DNA of 64,000 nucleotides from an uncultured Oscillospiraceae bacterium (GTDB taxonomy: Bacteria > Bacillota > Clostridia > Oscillospirales > Oscillospiraceae), in the NCBI GenBank assembly GCA_910587645.1, contig CAJUNA010000041.1, forward strand, positions 1 to 64,000, given 5' to 3'. Position numbers and translations under genes: made by a program. Positions 26,078-33,854 of this stretch are shown here, piece by piece. The first letter of the stretch is position 1. Every line of letters starts with the position of its first letter. A model generated the notes under the pieces. That model was not told where the DNA came from. It ran no database searches and saw only the letters and a program-made list of their open reading frames with translations.

Positions 26078-26653
26078 TTATTCCAACGCCGCCCGTACTT
26101 TCTGCTCTATAGACACGAGGAAGTCTCCCAACGGATTTTCCACAGCCTGATAGACAGTAGCCTGATCCTCGCCGGGCAGATTGATATAGTAGACCTGGCT
26201 GTCGCTGGGCAGGTTCATCCCGGCGGCCAGCGCCGCCTCCTTTACCGCCGACAGGTCGAAGGTTTGTTCATACTGGGTCAGCAGGGAAACCTGCTCGATT
26301 TTCAGCTCCTTGATCTCATTTTTCATAGAGACAATGCTCCGGGAAATGGTATTCATCCGTACATAGCACAGCAGCAGCACCACCATCAAAAAGGCCGCGC
26401 ACAAAAATCCCAGCAGCGCCGTCAGGGAGACCTGCTGTGCGGGGCGGACGGCGCTACGCATCTGCTGGCGGCGGCGCGCGTTCCGCTCAACGGCGGAGTC
26501 CTTCTGCGGCTCGTAGAGCTGGTCGAAGTCCATCCGGCCACTGCGGTCTAATTGGCGCTCCAGCTCCCGGGTGTTCAGTTTCCGGGCCAGGTTGCCGTCC
26601 ACGGGACGGGAGCCGGGATATCTGCGTTTCGTCTTTTTGCTGTTTGCTGCCAT
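26078..26653 (-). CDS. ftsL: FtsL-like septum protein
   Basis: This 191-residue bitopic protein sits in the ftsL position of the cluster. A long, charged cytoplasmic part (about 1-85) precedes one membrane helix (about 87-108, LTALLGFLCAAFLMVVLLLCYV), a coiled coil (RSIVSMKNEIKELKIEQVSLL) and a C-terminal extension. FtsL proteins are poorly conserved, so the call rests on topology and location between rsmH and the PBP. AAGGAGGT lies seven bases before the ATG at 26653. Confidence 0.78.
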   Translation of the reverse strand: MAANSKKTKRRYPGSRPVDGNLARKLNTRELERQLDRSGRMDFDQLYEPQKDSAVERNARRRQQMRSAVRPAQQVSLTALLGFLCAAFLMVVLLLCYVRMNTISRSIVSMKNEIKELKIEQVSLLTQYEQTFDLSAVKEAALAAGMNLPSDSQVYYINLPGEDQATVYQAVENPLGDFLVSIEQKVRAALE

Positions 26654-26728
26654 GAAACGTACCTCCTTCCGTCCTACCCCCGAAAGTGGGGGCCTCGATG
26701 AAACCAAGTGACCCGGAAGAAAGAAACG

Positions 26729-27688
26729 TTAAAACGCTGTCCGTTCCGCAGTCCGGAGCTTGGCGCTCCGGGCCCGCGGATTCTCTTCCAGCTCCGCAGG
26801 CCCGGAAATAACGGGCTTGCGGGTGACTAGCTTTAATTTTGGCTTCTTGCCGCATACGCACACCGGAAATTCTGGTGGGCAGGTGCAGCCGGTAGCCAGT
26901 TTTCGCATGGTCTGCTTGACAATCCGGTCTTCTAAGCTGTGAAAGGTAATTACTGCCAGCCGCCCGCCTGGCGCCAATCCCTCTGCCGCCGCTTCCAGCA
27001 TGGGGGGCAGGGCATCCAATTCTCCATTGACGGCAATGCGGATGGCCTGAAAAGACCGCTTGGCAGGGTGCTGCTTTTCCCGCAGGGCGGCGGCAGGCAT
27101 GGCCGAGCGGATGATATCCGCCAGCTCAGCCGTTGTTTCCACCGGCTTGTCCTCTCTGCGCCGGACAATGGCACGGGCGATCTGCGGCGCGTACCGCTCC
27201 TCGCCGTACGCATAGAGGATGCGGCGCAGCTCGTCCCCGCTCCAGGTGTTGACCACCTCACGGGCGCTCAGGGCCGCCGTCCCGTCCATACGCATGTCCA
27301 GGGGGGCGTTGTGCATATAGCTGAACCCCCGGCAAGGCTCGTCCAACTGGGGGGAGGACACCCCCAGGTCAAAGAGCATCCCATCTATGGCTGTTATGCC
27401 CAATTCCTGTAAAATATTTCCCAGATCCGCGAAGTTTCCGTGAACCAGGGTCACCCGGTCTCCGAAGCCCGCCAGCCGTTCCCTGGCCGCAGCGATAGCG
27501 GTCAGATCCCGGTCAATGCCGATCAGCCGCCCACCGCTGGTGAGATGGCGGAGGATCTCCAGGGAGTGGCCTGCCCGTCCCAGGGTTCCGTCCAGGTAGG
27601 TTCCGTCTGGTTTGACAGCCAGGGCTTCCATGCACTCGTCCAGGAGGACGGGCTTGTGTCCATAATCTTTTTCCATACTGTACTTCAT
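26729..27688 (-). CDS. rsmH: 16S rRNA (cytosine(1402)-N4)-methyltransferase
   Basis: RsmH (MraW) methylates C1402 of 16S rRNA using SAM. It has 319 residues and starts with the typical HKPVLLDECMEALAVKPDGTYLDGTLGRAGHS. It also has FDLGVSSPQLDEPCRGFSY and ITFHSLEDRIVKQ motifs. The ATG overlaps the mraZ stop by 4 bp (ATGA). An internal ATG at 27676 is a possible alternative start. Confidence 0.95.
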   Translation of the reverse strand: MKYSMEKDYGHKPVLLDECMEALAVKPDGTYLDGTLGRAGHSLEILRHLTSGGRLIGIDRDLTAIAAARERLAGFGDRVTLVHGNFADLGNILQELGITAIDGMLFDLGVSSPQLDEPCRGFSYMHNAPLDMRMDGTAALSAREVVNTWSGDELRRILYAYGEERYAPQIARAIVRRREDKPVETTAELADIIRSAMPAAALREKQHPAKRSFQAIRIAVNGELDALPPMLEAAAEGLAPGGRLAVITFHSLEDRIVKQTMRKLATGCTCPPEFPVCVCGKKPKLKLVTRKPVISGPAELEENPRARSAKLRTAERTAF

Positions 27689-28104
27689 CAGAATCCCAAT
27701 TCTTCCATTGCCGCCGCCAGGTTCTCCGGATCCAGCCCGGCGTCCTCAATGGGCGCCCAGCGGTCGGGGTTCCACAGCTCCAAGCATTTGGACGCGCCGT
27801 TGATAATCACTTCCCGCTCCAGGGCGGCGTACTGGCGCAGCTTGGCGGGAATGAGGATGCGGCCCTGGGCGTCCGGCTCGCATTTGGCGGCGTTGGCGAA
27901 GAGGGCACGCATTTTTCTGGACTGGGAAATAGGCAGGGCATCGAATTTGGCTCTCAAGTCCGACCATTTGGCGTCGGAGTAGACGGACAGGCAGCCGTCC
28001 AAGCCGATGGCGACATAGAAAGCCTCCCCCAGCTCCTCCCGGTATTTGGCGGGAATGAACAGACGGCCTTTGGCATCGATATTGTGTTGGTACTGTCCGA
28101 TCAC
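27688..28104 (-). CDS. mraZ: Transcriptional regulator MraZ
   Basis: MraZ is a ring-forming AbrB-fold DNA-binding protein that represses the dcw operon. It has 138 residues with the two expected DxxGR repeats: IDAKGRLFIPAKYRE near 9-23 and PDAQGRILIPAKLRQ in the second half. It is the first gene of the cluster. Its predicted binding boxes lie about 105 bp upstream at the promoter, which suggests autoregulation. Confidence 0.95.
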   Translation of the reverse strand: MIGQYQHNIDAKGRLFIPAKYREELGEAFYVAIGLDGCLSVYSDAKWSDLRAKFDALPISQSRKMRALFANAAKCEPDAQGRILIPAKLRQYAALEREVIINGASKCLELWNPDRWAPIEDAGLDPENLAAAMEELGF

Positions 28105-28210
28105 AGATCCCCGCCCGCCTTTCCCGCCGCGGCTGCGGCGCGCAGCCGGGCCGTCACGGATAGACGCGAGGAGCAGGGACGGCCCCGCCTGTGGCTGTAG
28201 TGGGAAAGTT

Positions 28211-28236
28211 CACTACTTTGCCCCACTTTTCACCAC
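28211..28236 (-). promoter_or_regulatory. MraZ operator: three GTGGTG-like boxes at 10-bp spacing
   Basis: On the minus strand GTGGTG (28236-28231), GTGGGG (28226-28221) and GTAGTG (28216-28211) repeat every 10 bp, with AAAA/CAAA/AACT spacers. Known MraZ operators are tandem GTGG-type boxes with this period. They begin right after the predicted transcription start, well placed for repression. The rest of the 28105-28541 gap holds the promoter, a terminator for the next gene and a GC-rich leader. Confidence 0.65.
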
Positions 28237-28243
28237 ACCATTA

Positions 28244-28272
28244 AGTATACGGCAATCTGTTCGGAAATGCAA
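28244..28272 (-). promoter_or_regulatory. SigA-type promoter of the mraZ/dcw operon
   Basis: On the minus strand TTGCAT (28272-28267), 17-bp spacer, TATACT (28249-28244). Transcription would start near 28237, leaving a leader of about 130 nt before mraZ. Confidence 0.75.
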
Positions 28273-28436
28273 TAGCGAATTTTTTATTTTTTTAGGTGGA
28301 AAATCGTCGATTTCGCTTGAAAAAAGAAAGAATTTGGGACATAAAACGTCTGTTCTATTAAGCAGGACAAAAAGAACCATCCACCCCGCGACTCGGCGCA
28401 GAGCGGACGGTTGTCCGTGAAGTGTGTATATTTTAG

Positions 28437-28460
28437 AAAAACTCCCTTTTCGGGAAAGGG
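28437..28460 (-). terminator. Rho-independent terminator of the isochorismatase-family gene
   Basis: CCCTTT and AAAGGG (28444-28449 and 28455-28460) form a stem that on the minus strand is followed by AG and five T residues (28441-28437). It lies about 80 bp past the stop codon. Confidence 0.65.
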
Positions 28461-28541
28461 TTCCCGGTGCATAAATTTTTCTTTTTAAAATATATTTCTA
28501 TGCAAAATCTGCAACAACTTAACAGTTCTATAAACCGGAAT

Positions 28542-29066
28542 TTATCTATTCATCAATTCAAGAGTTTTTTCAAATGAAATACATTCTGCGTATCTTCCAT
28601 TCCACATGAACTCATTATAATATCTATAAGATTTTTCTGCTGTCATATACGCATTATCAAGCGTACTGTTTGTATTCTTTGGAACAATCATTTTAAGTCC
28701 ATGCTCAAAACCACATTTCACTGTTGCATCTATACAATAATCTGTTTGCAGCCCTACAATAATAATTGTATCTTCATCTTTTTCATGCAGGTAGTCCAAC
28801 AACCCCGTATCTTTGAAAGCACTGTTTACATTTTTATCAAAAATACGCTCATTTGGCATTGGCTGAAATTCTTCGTATATTTCATAGCCTAATGCGCCTT
28901 TCGTTAATTTCTGTCCAGCACCATCATCATGTCTAACATAAATAACTTCTATACCATTATTGCGCGCCTCTTTGATTAGTGTTTTAATACGATATACAAA
29001 AATCTCAAATTCGTATAAATCATTAGTCATAATTAAATTTTGAGTATCAACAATTAACAATATCAT
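28542..29066 (-). CDS. Isochorismatase-family cysteine hydrolase, probably horizontally acquired
   Basis: This 174-residue protein has the cysteine hydrolase fold of isochorismatases and nicotinamidases. The triad is visible as Asp7 (LLIVDTQN), Lys78 (IFDKNVNSAF) and Cys111 (GLQTDYCIDAT). Base composition and codon use (many AAT, ATA, AAA) are far more AT-rich than the surroundings, pointing to transfer. GGGAG precedes the ATG at 29066; the open frame upstream runs into non-coding sequence. The substrate is unknown. The 250 bp upstream (29067-29318) is AT-rich and shows no clear promoter. Confidence 0.85.
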   Translation of the reverse strand: MILLIVDTQNLIMTNDLYEFEIFVYRIKTLIKEARNNGIEVIYVRHDDGAGQKLTKGALGYEIYEEFQPMPNERIFDKNVNSAFKDTGLLDYLHEKDEDTIIIVGLQTDYCIDATVKCGFEHGLKMIVPKNTNSTLDNAYMTAEKSYRYYNEFMWNGRYAECISFEKTLELMNR

Positions 29067-29318
29067 TCTATTATCTCCCAAATTCCGATTTATATATTTG
29101 ATTGTAAAATCTTTATCTATCATATACCATATATATTTATATGTCATTTCCCACTGGGTACACAATTCTGAAAAGGGAGTAGAAAAATGCGCGTCAGAAA
29201 ATGGCCGCTTCCTCCATGTAGGCCGTCTCCGAAACAGGTACTCCTTCCCCTCAGCAAACATCGCACACTGTCCTCACCGGGGTTTCCTGCGCGGCGGATA
29301 AATATGTACGGCGCTGTT

Positions 29319-29828
29319 CTATTTCGGCCCCTGATCCTCAGCACGGGTGGACTGCTGTGCCTGCAATTTTTCCCGGGAGACGGCGCGGAACCGGGCGCGG
29401 GATTCCCGAACCTCCTCCAGGGCCTGCTGGATGGCTTCCTCGGTGCGGCGCAGGGCATCATCGGTGTACTCGTTGGCCACGTTAATGATAGCCTTAGAGC
29501 GGTCGTTGGCCTGTGTGACCATATCCCGGGCCTTGTCCCGGGCTACCCGGGCAATTTCGCTCTCGCCCACGATAGTTTTAGCATCCAGCTCCGCCTGGCG
29601 GCGGATGCGCTCGGCTTCTTTTTTCGCCTCTTCCACATAATCGTCCCTGCGCCGGATCAGATCTTGGGCTTTTTTCAGCTCGGCGGGCAGTTCGCCCCGG
29701 AGCTGTTCCAGCAATTCCAGGGCATCATCCCGGATAATTGTGCATTTATCCGGGGAGAAGGCTACGCTTCTCGCCCCGTCAATCATCTCATAGAGCAGAT
29801 CAATCAAATAGAATACATCGTTAGCCAT
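29319..29828 (-). CDS. Coiled-coil protein of unknown function, linked to coaD
   Basis: This soluble 169-residue protein is mostly a long charged helix. The region RRRDDYVEEAKKEAERIRRQAELDAKTIVGESEIARVARDKARDMVTQ resembles the stalk-like coiled coils of ATP synthase subunit b/H and DivIVA proteins. A short N-terminal domain (ANDVFYLIDLLYEMIDGA) precedes it. Proteins like this sit beside coaD and rsmD in Clostridia. It is 6 bp after coaD, so it is the third gene of the rsmD operon. No enzymatic motif is visible. Confidence 0.72.
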   Translation of the reverse strand: MANDVFYLIDLLYEMIDGARSVAFSPDKCTIIRDDALELLEQLRGELPAELKKAQDLIRRRDDYVEEAKKEAERIRRQAELDAKTIVGESEIARVARDKARDMVTQANDRSKAIINVANEYTDDALRRTEEAIQQALEEVRESRARFRAVSREKLQAQQSTRAEDQGPK

Positions 29829-29834
29829 AATATA

Positions 29835-30320
29835 TCATACCTTTCCTTGTCTGATCCGATTCAGGGCGCCCATAGCGCCGGCGGGGATATAGCGGTCCAG
29901 GCTTTGGTGATGGCGGAGCATTTCCCGGGCCAGGGTAGAGCTGATGTGGAGGTGTTCGGGCCGGGCGGGGAGGAGGACAGTGTCCAGCGCGGGACAGAGA
30001 TCCCGGTTGATCTGAGCCATTTGGGTTTCCCAGTCCAGATCGCCGCCGCCCCGGACGCCCTTGACCAAGGCACAGGCGCCCTTTTCCCTGGCGAAGTCAG
30101 CCAACAGCCCGCCGCAGGCTTCCGCTTGGGCGTTAGGCAGGCTGGCGATAGCGGCTCTGGCCAGCTCCAGCCGTTCCTCCAATGAGAACATATGGTGTTT
30201 TTCCCCATTAACCATCACACAGAGGATAACCCGGTCAAAGATGGCAGCGGCGCGGCTGACCAGATCCATATGGCCCACGGTGATGGGGTCGAAGCTGCCT
30301 GGGCAGATGGCAGTTTTCAT
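29835..30320 (-). CDS. coaD: Phosphopantetheine adenylyltransferase
   Basis: CoaD makes dephospho-CoA from 4'-phosphopantetheine and ATP, the penultimate step of CoA synthesis. It has 161 residues with the nucleotidyltransferase signature (GSFDPITVGHMDL at about 8-20) and the C-terminal ISSTLAREM motif. GGGAGGAGG lies within the end of rsmD, and the start overlaps the rsmD stop by 4 bp. Confidence 0.95.
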   Translation of the reverse strand: MKTAICPGSFDPITVGHMDLVSRAAAIFDRVILCVMVNGEKHHMFSLEERLELARAAIASLPNAQAEACGGLLADFAREKGACALVKGVRGGGDLDWETQMAQINRDLCPALDTVLLPARPEHLHISSTLAREMLRHHQSLDRYIPAGAMGALNRIRQGKV

Positions 30321-30874
30321 AGTTCGGCGTCCTCCTCCCGGAAGTAGGTGGTGATTTTAGTATTTCCATAGCGGTAAACTTTCCGCAGGAAATAGGGCGG
30401 CTCCATAGAGGGCAGCTCCTGGGAGGAGGGTGATTCACAGACTATTATACCATGGTTCGACAAAATGTCAAACTGGGAGATGGCAGATAACGTATTTTTC
30501 CATAAATTAGCGGGATAGGGGGGATCCATAAAAATGAGGTCAAATTTTTCCCGTGTAGAGGAGAGGAAGGCCGCAGCGTCCCCGCAGACCACCCTGGCGT
30601 TTTCATCCAGGGCGGTAAGCTTTAAATTTTCCTGGATCAGGGCGGCTGCATCCCGGCGCTGCTCGACAAAGACAGCAGCAGCCGCGCCGCGGCTGAGGGC
30701 TTCGATACCCAGCTGCCCTGTCCCGGCGAAGAGGTCGAGGGTTTTTCTCCCCTCAATGTCAAATTGGATAATATTAAAGATGCCTTCCTTGACGCGGCCG
30801 GTAGTAGGGCGGGTTTCATAGCCCGTCAATTCTTTTAACCGCCGTCCACGGGCGGAGCCGGTAATCACTCGCAT
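30317..30874 (-). CDS. rsmD: 16S rRNA (guanine(966)-N2)-methyltransferase
   Basis: RsmD methylates G966 of 16S rRNA. It has 185 residues. The N-terminus MRVITGSARGRRLKELTGYETRPTTGRVKEGIFNI is characteristic, the SAM-binding loop is LDLFAGTGQLGIEALSRGA, and the catalytic DPPY motif is in FDLIFMDPPYPANLW. It is the first gene after the promoter at 31033-31061, with GAAAGGG before its ATG. Confidence 0.95.
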   Translation of the reverse strand: MRVITGSARGRRLKELTGYETRPTTGRVKEGIFNIIQFDIEGRKTLDLFAGTGQLGIEALSRGAAAAVFVEQRRDAAALIQENLKLTALDENARVVCGDAAAFLSSTREKFDLIFMDPPYPANLWKNTLSAISQFDILSNHGIIVCESPSSQELPSMEPPYFLRKVYRYGNTKITTYFREEDAEL

Positions 30875-31026
30875 AGTTTTAGCCCTTTCTTATCATGGAA
30901 CTTTGCCGCGCTTTGCGCGGCAAGTGGTAAATTCTTCTTAAATCAGCCTTGGCGCTTGTAGGATTCCGGCTCACCGCCCTGTAAAGGGAGGATTCCCCCG
31001 CAGCGGCGGATAGCGGACAAAATTCC
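30875..31026 (-). other. Long structured leader of the rsmD-coaD message, unidentified
   Basis: About 150 nt separate the predicted transcription start from rsmD. The leader contains several stems, the clearest being TTGCCGCG/CGCGGCAA at 30923-30916 and 30910-30903 near the gene. Upstream segments such as CCCTTTACAGGG can also pair. It does not match any riboswitch, SRP RNA or 6S RNA consensus that I know. No terminator-like U-run follows the stem. Confidence 0.4.
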
Positions 31027-31032
31027 TACTTT

Positions 31033-31061
31033 ATATTATGTCAAACCGCCGCATTTTTCAA
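31033..31061 (-). promoter_or_regulatory. SigA-type promoter of the rsmD operon
   Basis: On the minus strand TTGAAA (31061-31056), 17-bp spacer, TAATAT (31038-31033). It is divergent from the Asp23-family promoter 50 bp away. Confidence 0.7.
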
Positions 31062-31110
31062 TAGGAAACTGCCAGCTTTTCAGACATTTTGAGGATTTCA
31101 TTTTTTCTAC

Positions 31111-31139
31111 TTGTTATCTGGGAAAAAATAGTATATAAT
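31111..31139 (+). promoter_or_regulatory. SigA-type promoter of the Asp23-family/fakA operon
   Basis: TTGTTA (31111-31116), 17-bp spacer, TATAAT (31134-31139). It is 45 bp upstream of the start codon. Confidence 0.8.
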
Positions 31140-31184
31140 CATTTGTCGTAAATCATTGCTATTTCCGCTGAAAGGGTGTTTTTC

Positions 31185-31550
31185 ATGATAAAACTGCAAG
31201 GGAAAAAAGGCACAATCAGTATCAGCGATGCCGTGTTTACCAATATCACCGGCAACGCGGCTACTAACTGCTTCGGCGTGAAGGGGATGGCTTTCCGGTC
31301 TATGACCGATGGCATCGTCCACCTCCTGCGCAAAGAAGCCATGAGCAAGGGCGTCCAAGTCATCTACAACGAGGATTCCACCGTCTCCATCCGTCTCCAT
31401 ATCATTGTTGAGCACGGCATCAACATCACTGCCGTATGCCGCTCCATTATGAGCGAAGTCCAATACAAGGTCAGCAAGTACACCGGAATCCCCGTCAAAA
31501 ACGTGGATGTCTGCGTAGACTCTGTTGTGTCCAATTCCAAGGGGGTTTGA
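31185..31550 (+). CDS. Asp23/Gls24 (YloU) family protein
   Basis: This 121-residue protein matches the Asp23/YloU family: GTISISDAVFTNITGNAATNCFGVKGM, then RLHIIVEHGINITAVCRSIMSEVQYKVSKYTG, then VDVCVDSV. Family members are cell-envelope-associated stress proteins of unclear mechanism. The gene sits directly before fakA, as yloU does before yloV in Bacillus. The ATG at 31185 follows AAAGGGTG. Confidence 0.88.
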   Translation: MIKLQGKKGTISISDAVFTNITGNAATNCFGVKGMAFRSMTDGIVHLLRKEAMSKGVQVIYNEDSTVSIRLHIIVEHGINITAVCRSIMSEVQYKVSKYTGIPVKNVDVCVDSVVSNSKGV

Positions 31551-31557
31551 CGGTAAG

Positions 31558-33234
31558 ATGATTCAATGCATTGACGGCATCCAGTTTAAGCGGATGGTCC
31601 TCCACGGCTCCGCCGCGATTATGCTGCAAAAGCAGCAGATCAACGACCTGAACGTGTTCCCCGTCCCTGATGGGGACACCGGCACCAATATGAGCCTGAC
31701 GATTGGCGCCGCCGCAGCCGAACTGAAAAAAGGCGATGTGAAAAACCTGGGTCAGGCCGCTGCCACCGCTGCCGGGGCGTTGCTGCGGGGCGCCCGGGGC
31801 AACTCTGGCGTCATCCTCTCCCTGCTGTTCCGGGGGCTCTCCAAGACTTTGAAGGGGCAGGAGGCCGCTGACGCCGTCCTCCTTGCCTCCGCTATGGAGG
31901 AGGGCGTCAACGCCGCCTATGGCGCGGTCATGAAGCCCGCCGAAGGCACGGTGCTCACGGTTTCCCGCCTGGCGTCCAAGCGCGCCGCCGAGGCCGCAGG
32001 GGAGAACAACGATGTGGAATACGCTCTGGCGGAAGCCATCCGCGTGGGCTATGAGGTCCTGGCCCAAACCACGGATATGAACCCCGTGCTGAAAAAGGCC
32101 GGCGTAGTGGACGCGGGCGGTAAAGGGTATCTGGTCATCCTGGAAGGGATGCTGGCCGCGCTGCGGGGCGAACCTATGCCGGAGATCGATGAATCCGCCG
32201 CCGCAAAGCCCGCCAAGGCCGATTTTAACGTGTTTTCCGAGGAAGAGATCACCTTCGCCTTCGACACCGTGTTCATCGTGCGCAAAACCGACCCGGAGGT
32301 CAACCTGACCCCCCTGCGGGACTATTTGAACAGCATTGGCGACAGCCTGGTTATCGGCGAGGATGATGAAGCTTTCAAAGTCCATGTCCACACCAATGTC
32401 CCCGGCAACGCGCTCACGGAGTCCCAGAAATTCGGCACCCTGGAGCTGGCGAAAATCGAAAACATGCGCACCCAGTACGATGACGTGGCCGCAGGGAAGA
32501 AGGCTCAGAGCGTAGACGACCTGGACGCTGTGGAGGAGGAACTGGCGGGTGGTTCTCCCGCCCCCGCCGCGCCGGAAAAGCGGTACGGCTTCCTGGCGGT
32601 TTGCGCCGGGGATGGACTGGCCGATGTGTTCCGCGACCTGGGGGCCGATGGCATCATTTCCGGCGGGCAGACCATGAACCCCTCCACCGAGAGCATCTTG
32701 AAGGAGATTGAAAAGGTTCCGGCGGAAACCGTCTTTGTACTGCCCAACAACAAGAATATTATTATGGCCGCACAGCAGTGTGTGGGCCTGACTTCCAGGG
32801 AAGTGGTGGTGGTTCCCACTGAGACCATCCCCCAGGGCGTCTCCGCCATGATGGCGGTGGACCCGGAGATGGATGTGGACGAACTGCTGGAAACCATGAC
32901 GGGCGCGGTCAAAAACGTGGCTACCGCGCAGATCACCTACGCCGCCCGGAACAGCGACTTTGACGGCTTTGCCATCAACGAGGGCGATTACCTATCCCTG
33001 CTGGACGGGAAGCTGTTCGGCACCAATCAGGATATTTTCGTCATGCTGGAAAAGCTGGCGGAAAAGGCCGCTGAGAAAAACGCCGAGTTCGTCACCCTTT
33101 TCTACGGCGAGGACGTCACCGAGGAGCAGGCCGGACAGGCGGAAGAAATCTTTACCCAGCACTGCCCCGGCGCGGAACTGTCCGTCTTGCCGGGCGGACA
33201 GCCGGTGTACTATTATATCGTCAGTATCGAGTAA
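31558..33234 (+). CDS. fakA: Fatty acid kinase ATP-binding subunit FakA (YloV)
   Basis: FakA phosphorylates fatty acids held by a FakB (DegV-family) partner so that they can enter phospholipid synthesis. It has 558 residues. The N-terminal DhaL-type kinase domain has the metal motif DGDTGTNM at 38-45, and middle and C-terminal FakA domains follow. A DegV-family gene that could encode its partner lies at 60231. The start at 31558 is eight bases after the upstream stop; GGGGG is the likely ribosome site. Confidence 0.92.
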   Translation: MIQCIDGIQFKRMVLHGSAAIMLQKQQINDLNVFPVPDGDTGTNMSLTIGAAAAELKKGDVKNLGQAAATAAGALLRGARGNSGVILSLLFRGLSKTLKGQEAADAVLLASAMEEGVNAAYGAVMKPAEGTVLTVSRLASKRAAEAAGENNDVEYALAEAIRVGYEVLAQTTDMNPVLKKAGVVDAGGKGYLVILEGMLAALRGEPMPEIDESAAAKPAKADFNVFSEEEITFAFDTVFIVRKTDPEVNLTPLRDYLNSIGDSLVIGEDDEAFKVHVHTNVPGNALTESQKFGTLELAKIENMRTQYDDVAAGKKAQSVDDLDAVEEELAGGSPAPAAPEKRYGFLAVCAGDGLADVFRDLGADGIISGGQTMNPSTESILKEIEKVPAETVFVLPNNKNIIMAAQQCVGLTSREVVVVPTETIPQGVSAMMAVDPEMDVDELLETMTGAVKNVATAQITYAARNSDFDGFAINEGDYLSLLDGKLFGTNQDIFVMLEKLAEKAAEKNAEFVTLFYGEDVTEEQAGQAEEIFTQHCPGAELSVLPGGQPVYYYIVSIE

Positions 33235-33237
33235 ATA

Positions 33238-33271
33238 AAAACCGCCCGGGATGCTTGTCCCGGGCGGTTTT
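33238..33271. terminator. Strong bidirectional rho-independent terminator
   Basis: AAAACCGCCCGGGA (33238-33251) pairs perfectly with TCCCGGGCGGTTTT (33258-33271), six-base loop. It separates fakA from the convergent acetyltransferase gene. Confidence 0.93.
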
Positions 33272-33306
33272 CTTCATTACAAAGCGATTTGATGCCTCCT
33301 CTGAAT

Positions 33307-33831
33307 TCAGGGAGCAACGCCGCTGCCCAGCGCCAGGCGGAGGACATATTCCGGCGTACCTTCCTCAAGCCGCCGCTCTCCGGTGGGCCGGAAGCCGTGG
33401 GCGCGGTAGAACGCAAGGGCGTTCCGGTTTTTCTCCAGAACCCATAGCGTACGCCCGCCTTGCCGGCGGACGGCAAAGTCCAGCAGCAGGCCGCCGATGC
33501 CCTCGTTCTGGAAAAAGGGGTCCACGTAAAGCTCGTGGATTTCGCCGGAATCAACGCGGACCATGCCCTTGACAAATCCACCGTCGTAGACCCAGATGTG
33601 GGATAAGCTTTTTCTGCCCTCCAGGTAGTCCAAAGCCAGAGGGAGAACCTGCATCTCCCCAAAGGAGACGGCGTCGTTGCGGAAAATGGGACGGTAGGCG
33701 GCGCGCTTGGCGAAAATCAGAATTTCCGCCAGCCGGGACGCGTCCCCTGGGGCGGCTTTTCGAATAGATTCCACATGCACACCCCCCTCAATCCCAGCCT
33801 GCCCATTGCCGGCGGATTTGCGTTCTTTCAT
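33307..33831 (-). CDS. GNAT-family N-acetyltransferase
   Basis: This 174-residue GNAT enzyme uses acetyl-CoA. The fold is evident: SIRKAAPGDASRLAEIL (N-terminal strand and helix), IHELYVDPFFQNEGIGGLLLDFA (acetyl-CoA loop, in the Q/RxxGxG position as QNEGIG) and NRNALAFYRAHGFRPTGE. The start is ambiguous. ATG 33831 follows GGGGGTG and lies close behind pfkA; GTG 33774 follows GAGGGGGG and gives a tighter GNAT N-terminus. The target molecule is unknown. Confidence 0.82.
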   Translation of the reverse strand: MKERKSAGNGQAGIEGGVHVESIRKAAPGDASRLAEILIFAKRAAYRPIFRNDAVSFGEMQVLPLALDYLEGRKSLSHIWVYDGGFVKGMVRVDSGEIHELYVDPFFQNEGIGGLLLDFAVRRQGGRTLWVLEKNRNALAFYRAHGFRPTGERRLEEGTPEYVLRLALGSGVAP

Positions 33832-33854
33832 ACAAGCACCCCCGGCTCGTCCCG

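Noticed and set aside
28105..28541. A further small gene in the mraZ upstream gap
   Set aside because: Short frames there have no ribosome sites; promoter, operator and terminator account for the region.
30875..31026. SRP RNA, cobalamin riboswitch or 6S RNA in the rsmD leader
   Set aside because: Some words look similar (CCGGAA, CCGCCGCTG), but the conserved cores and their order are absent.
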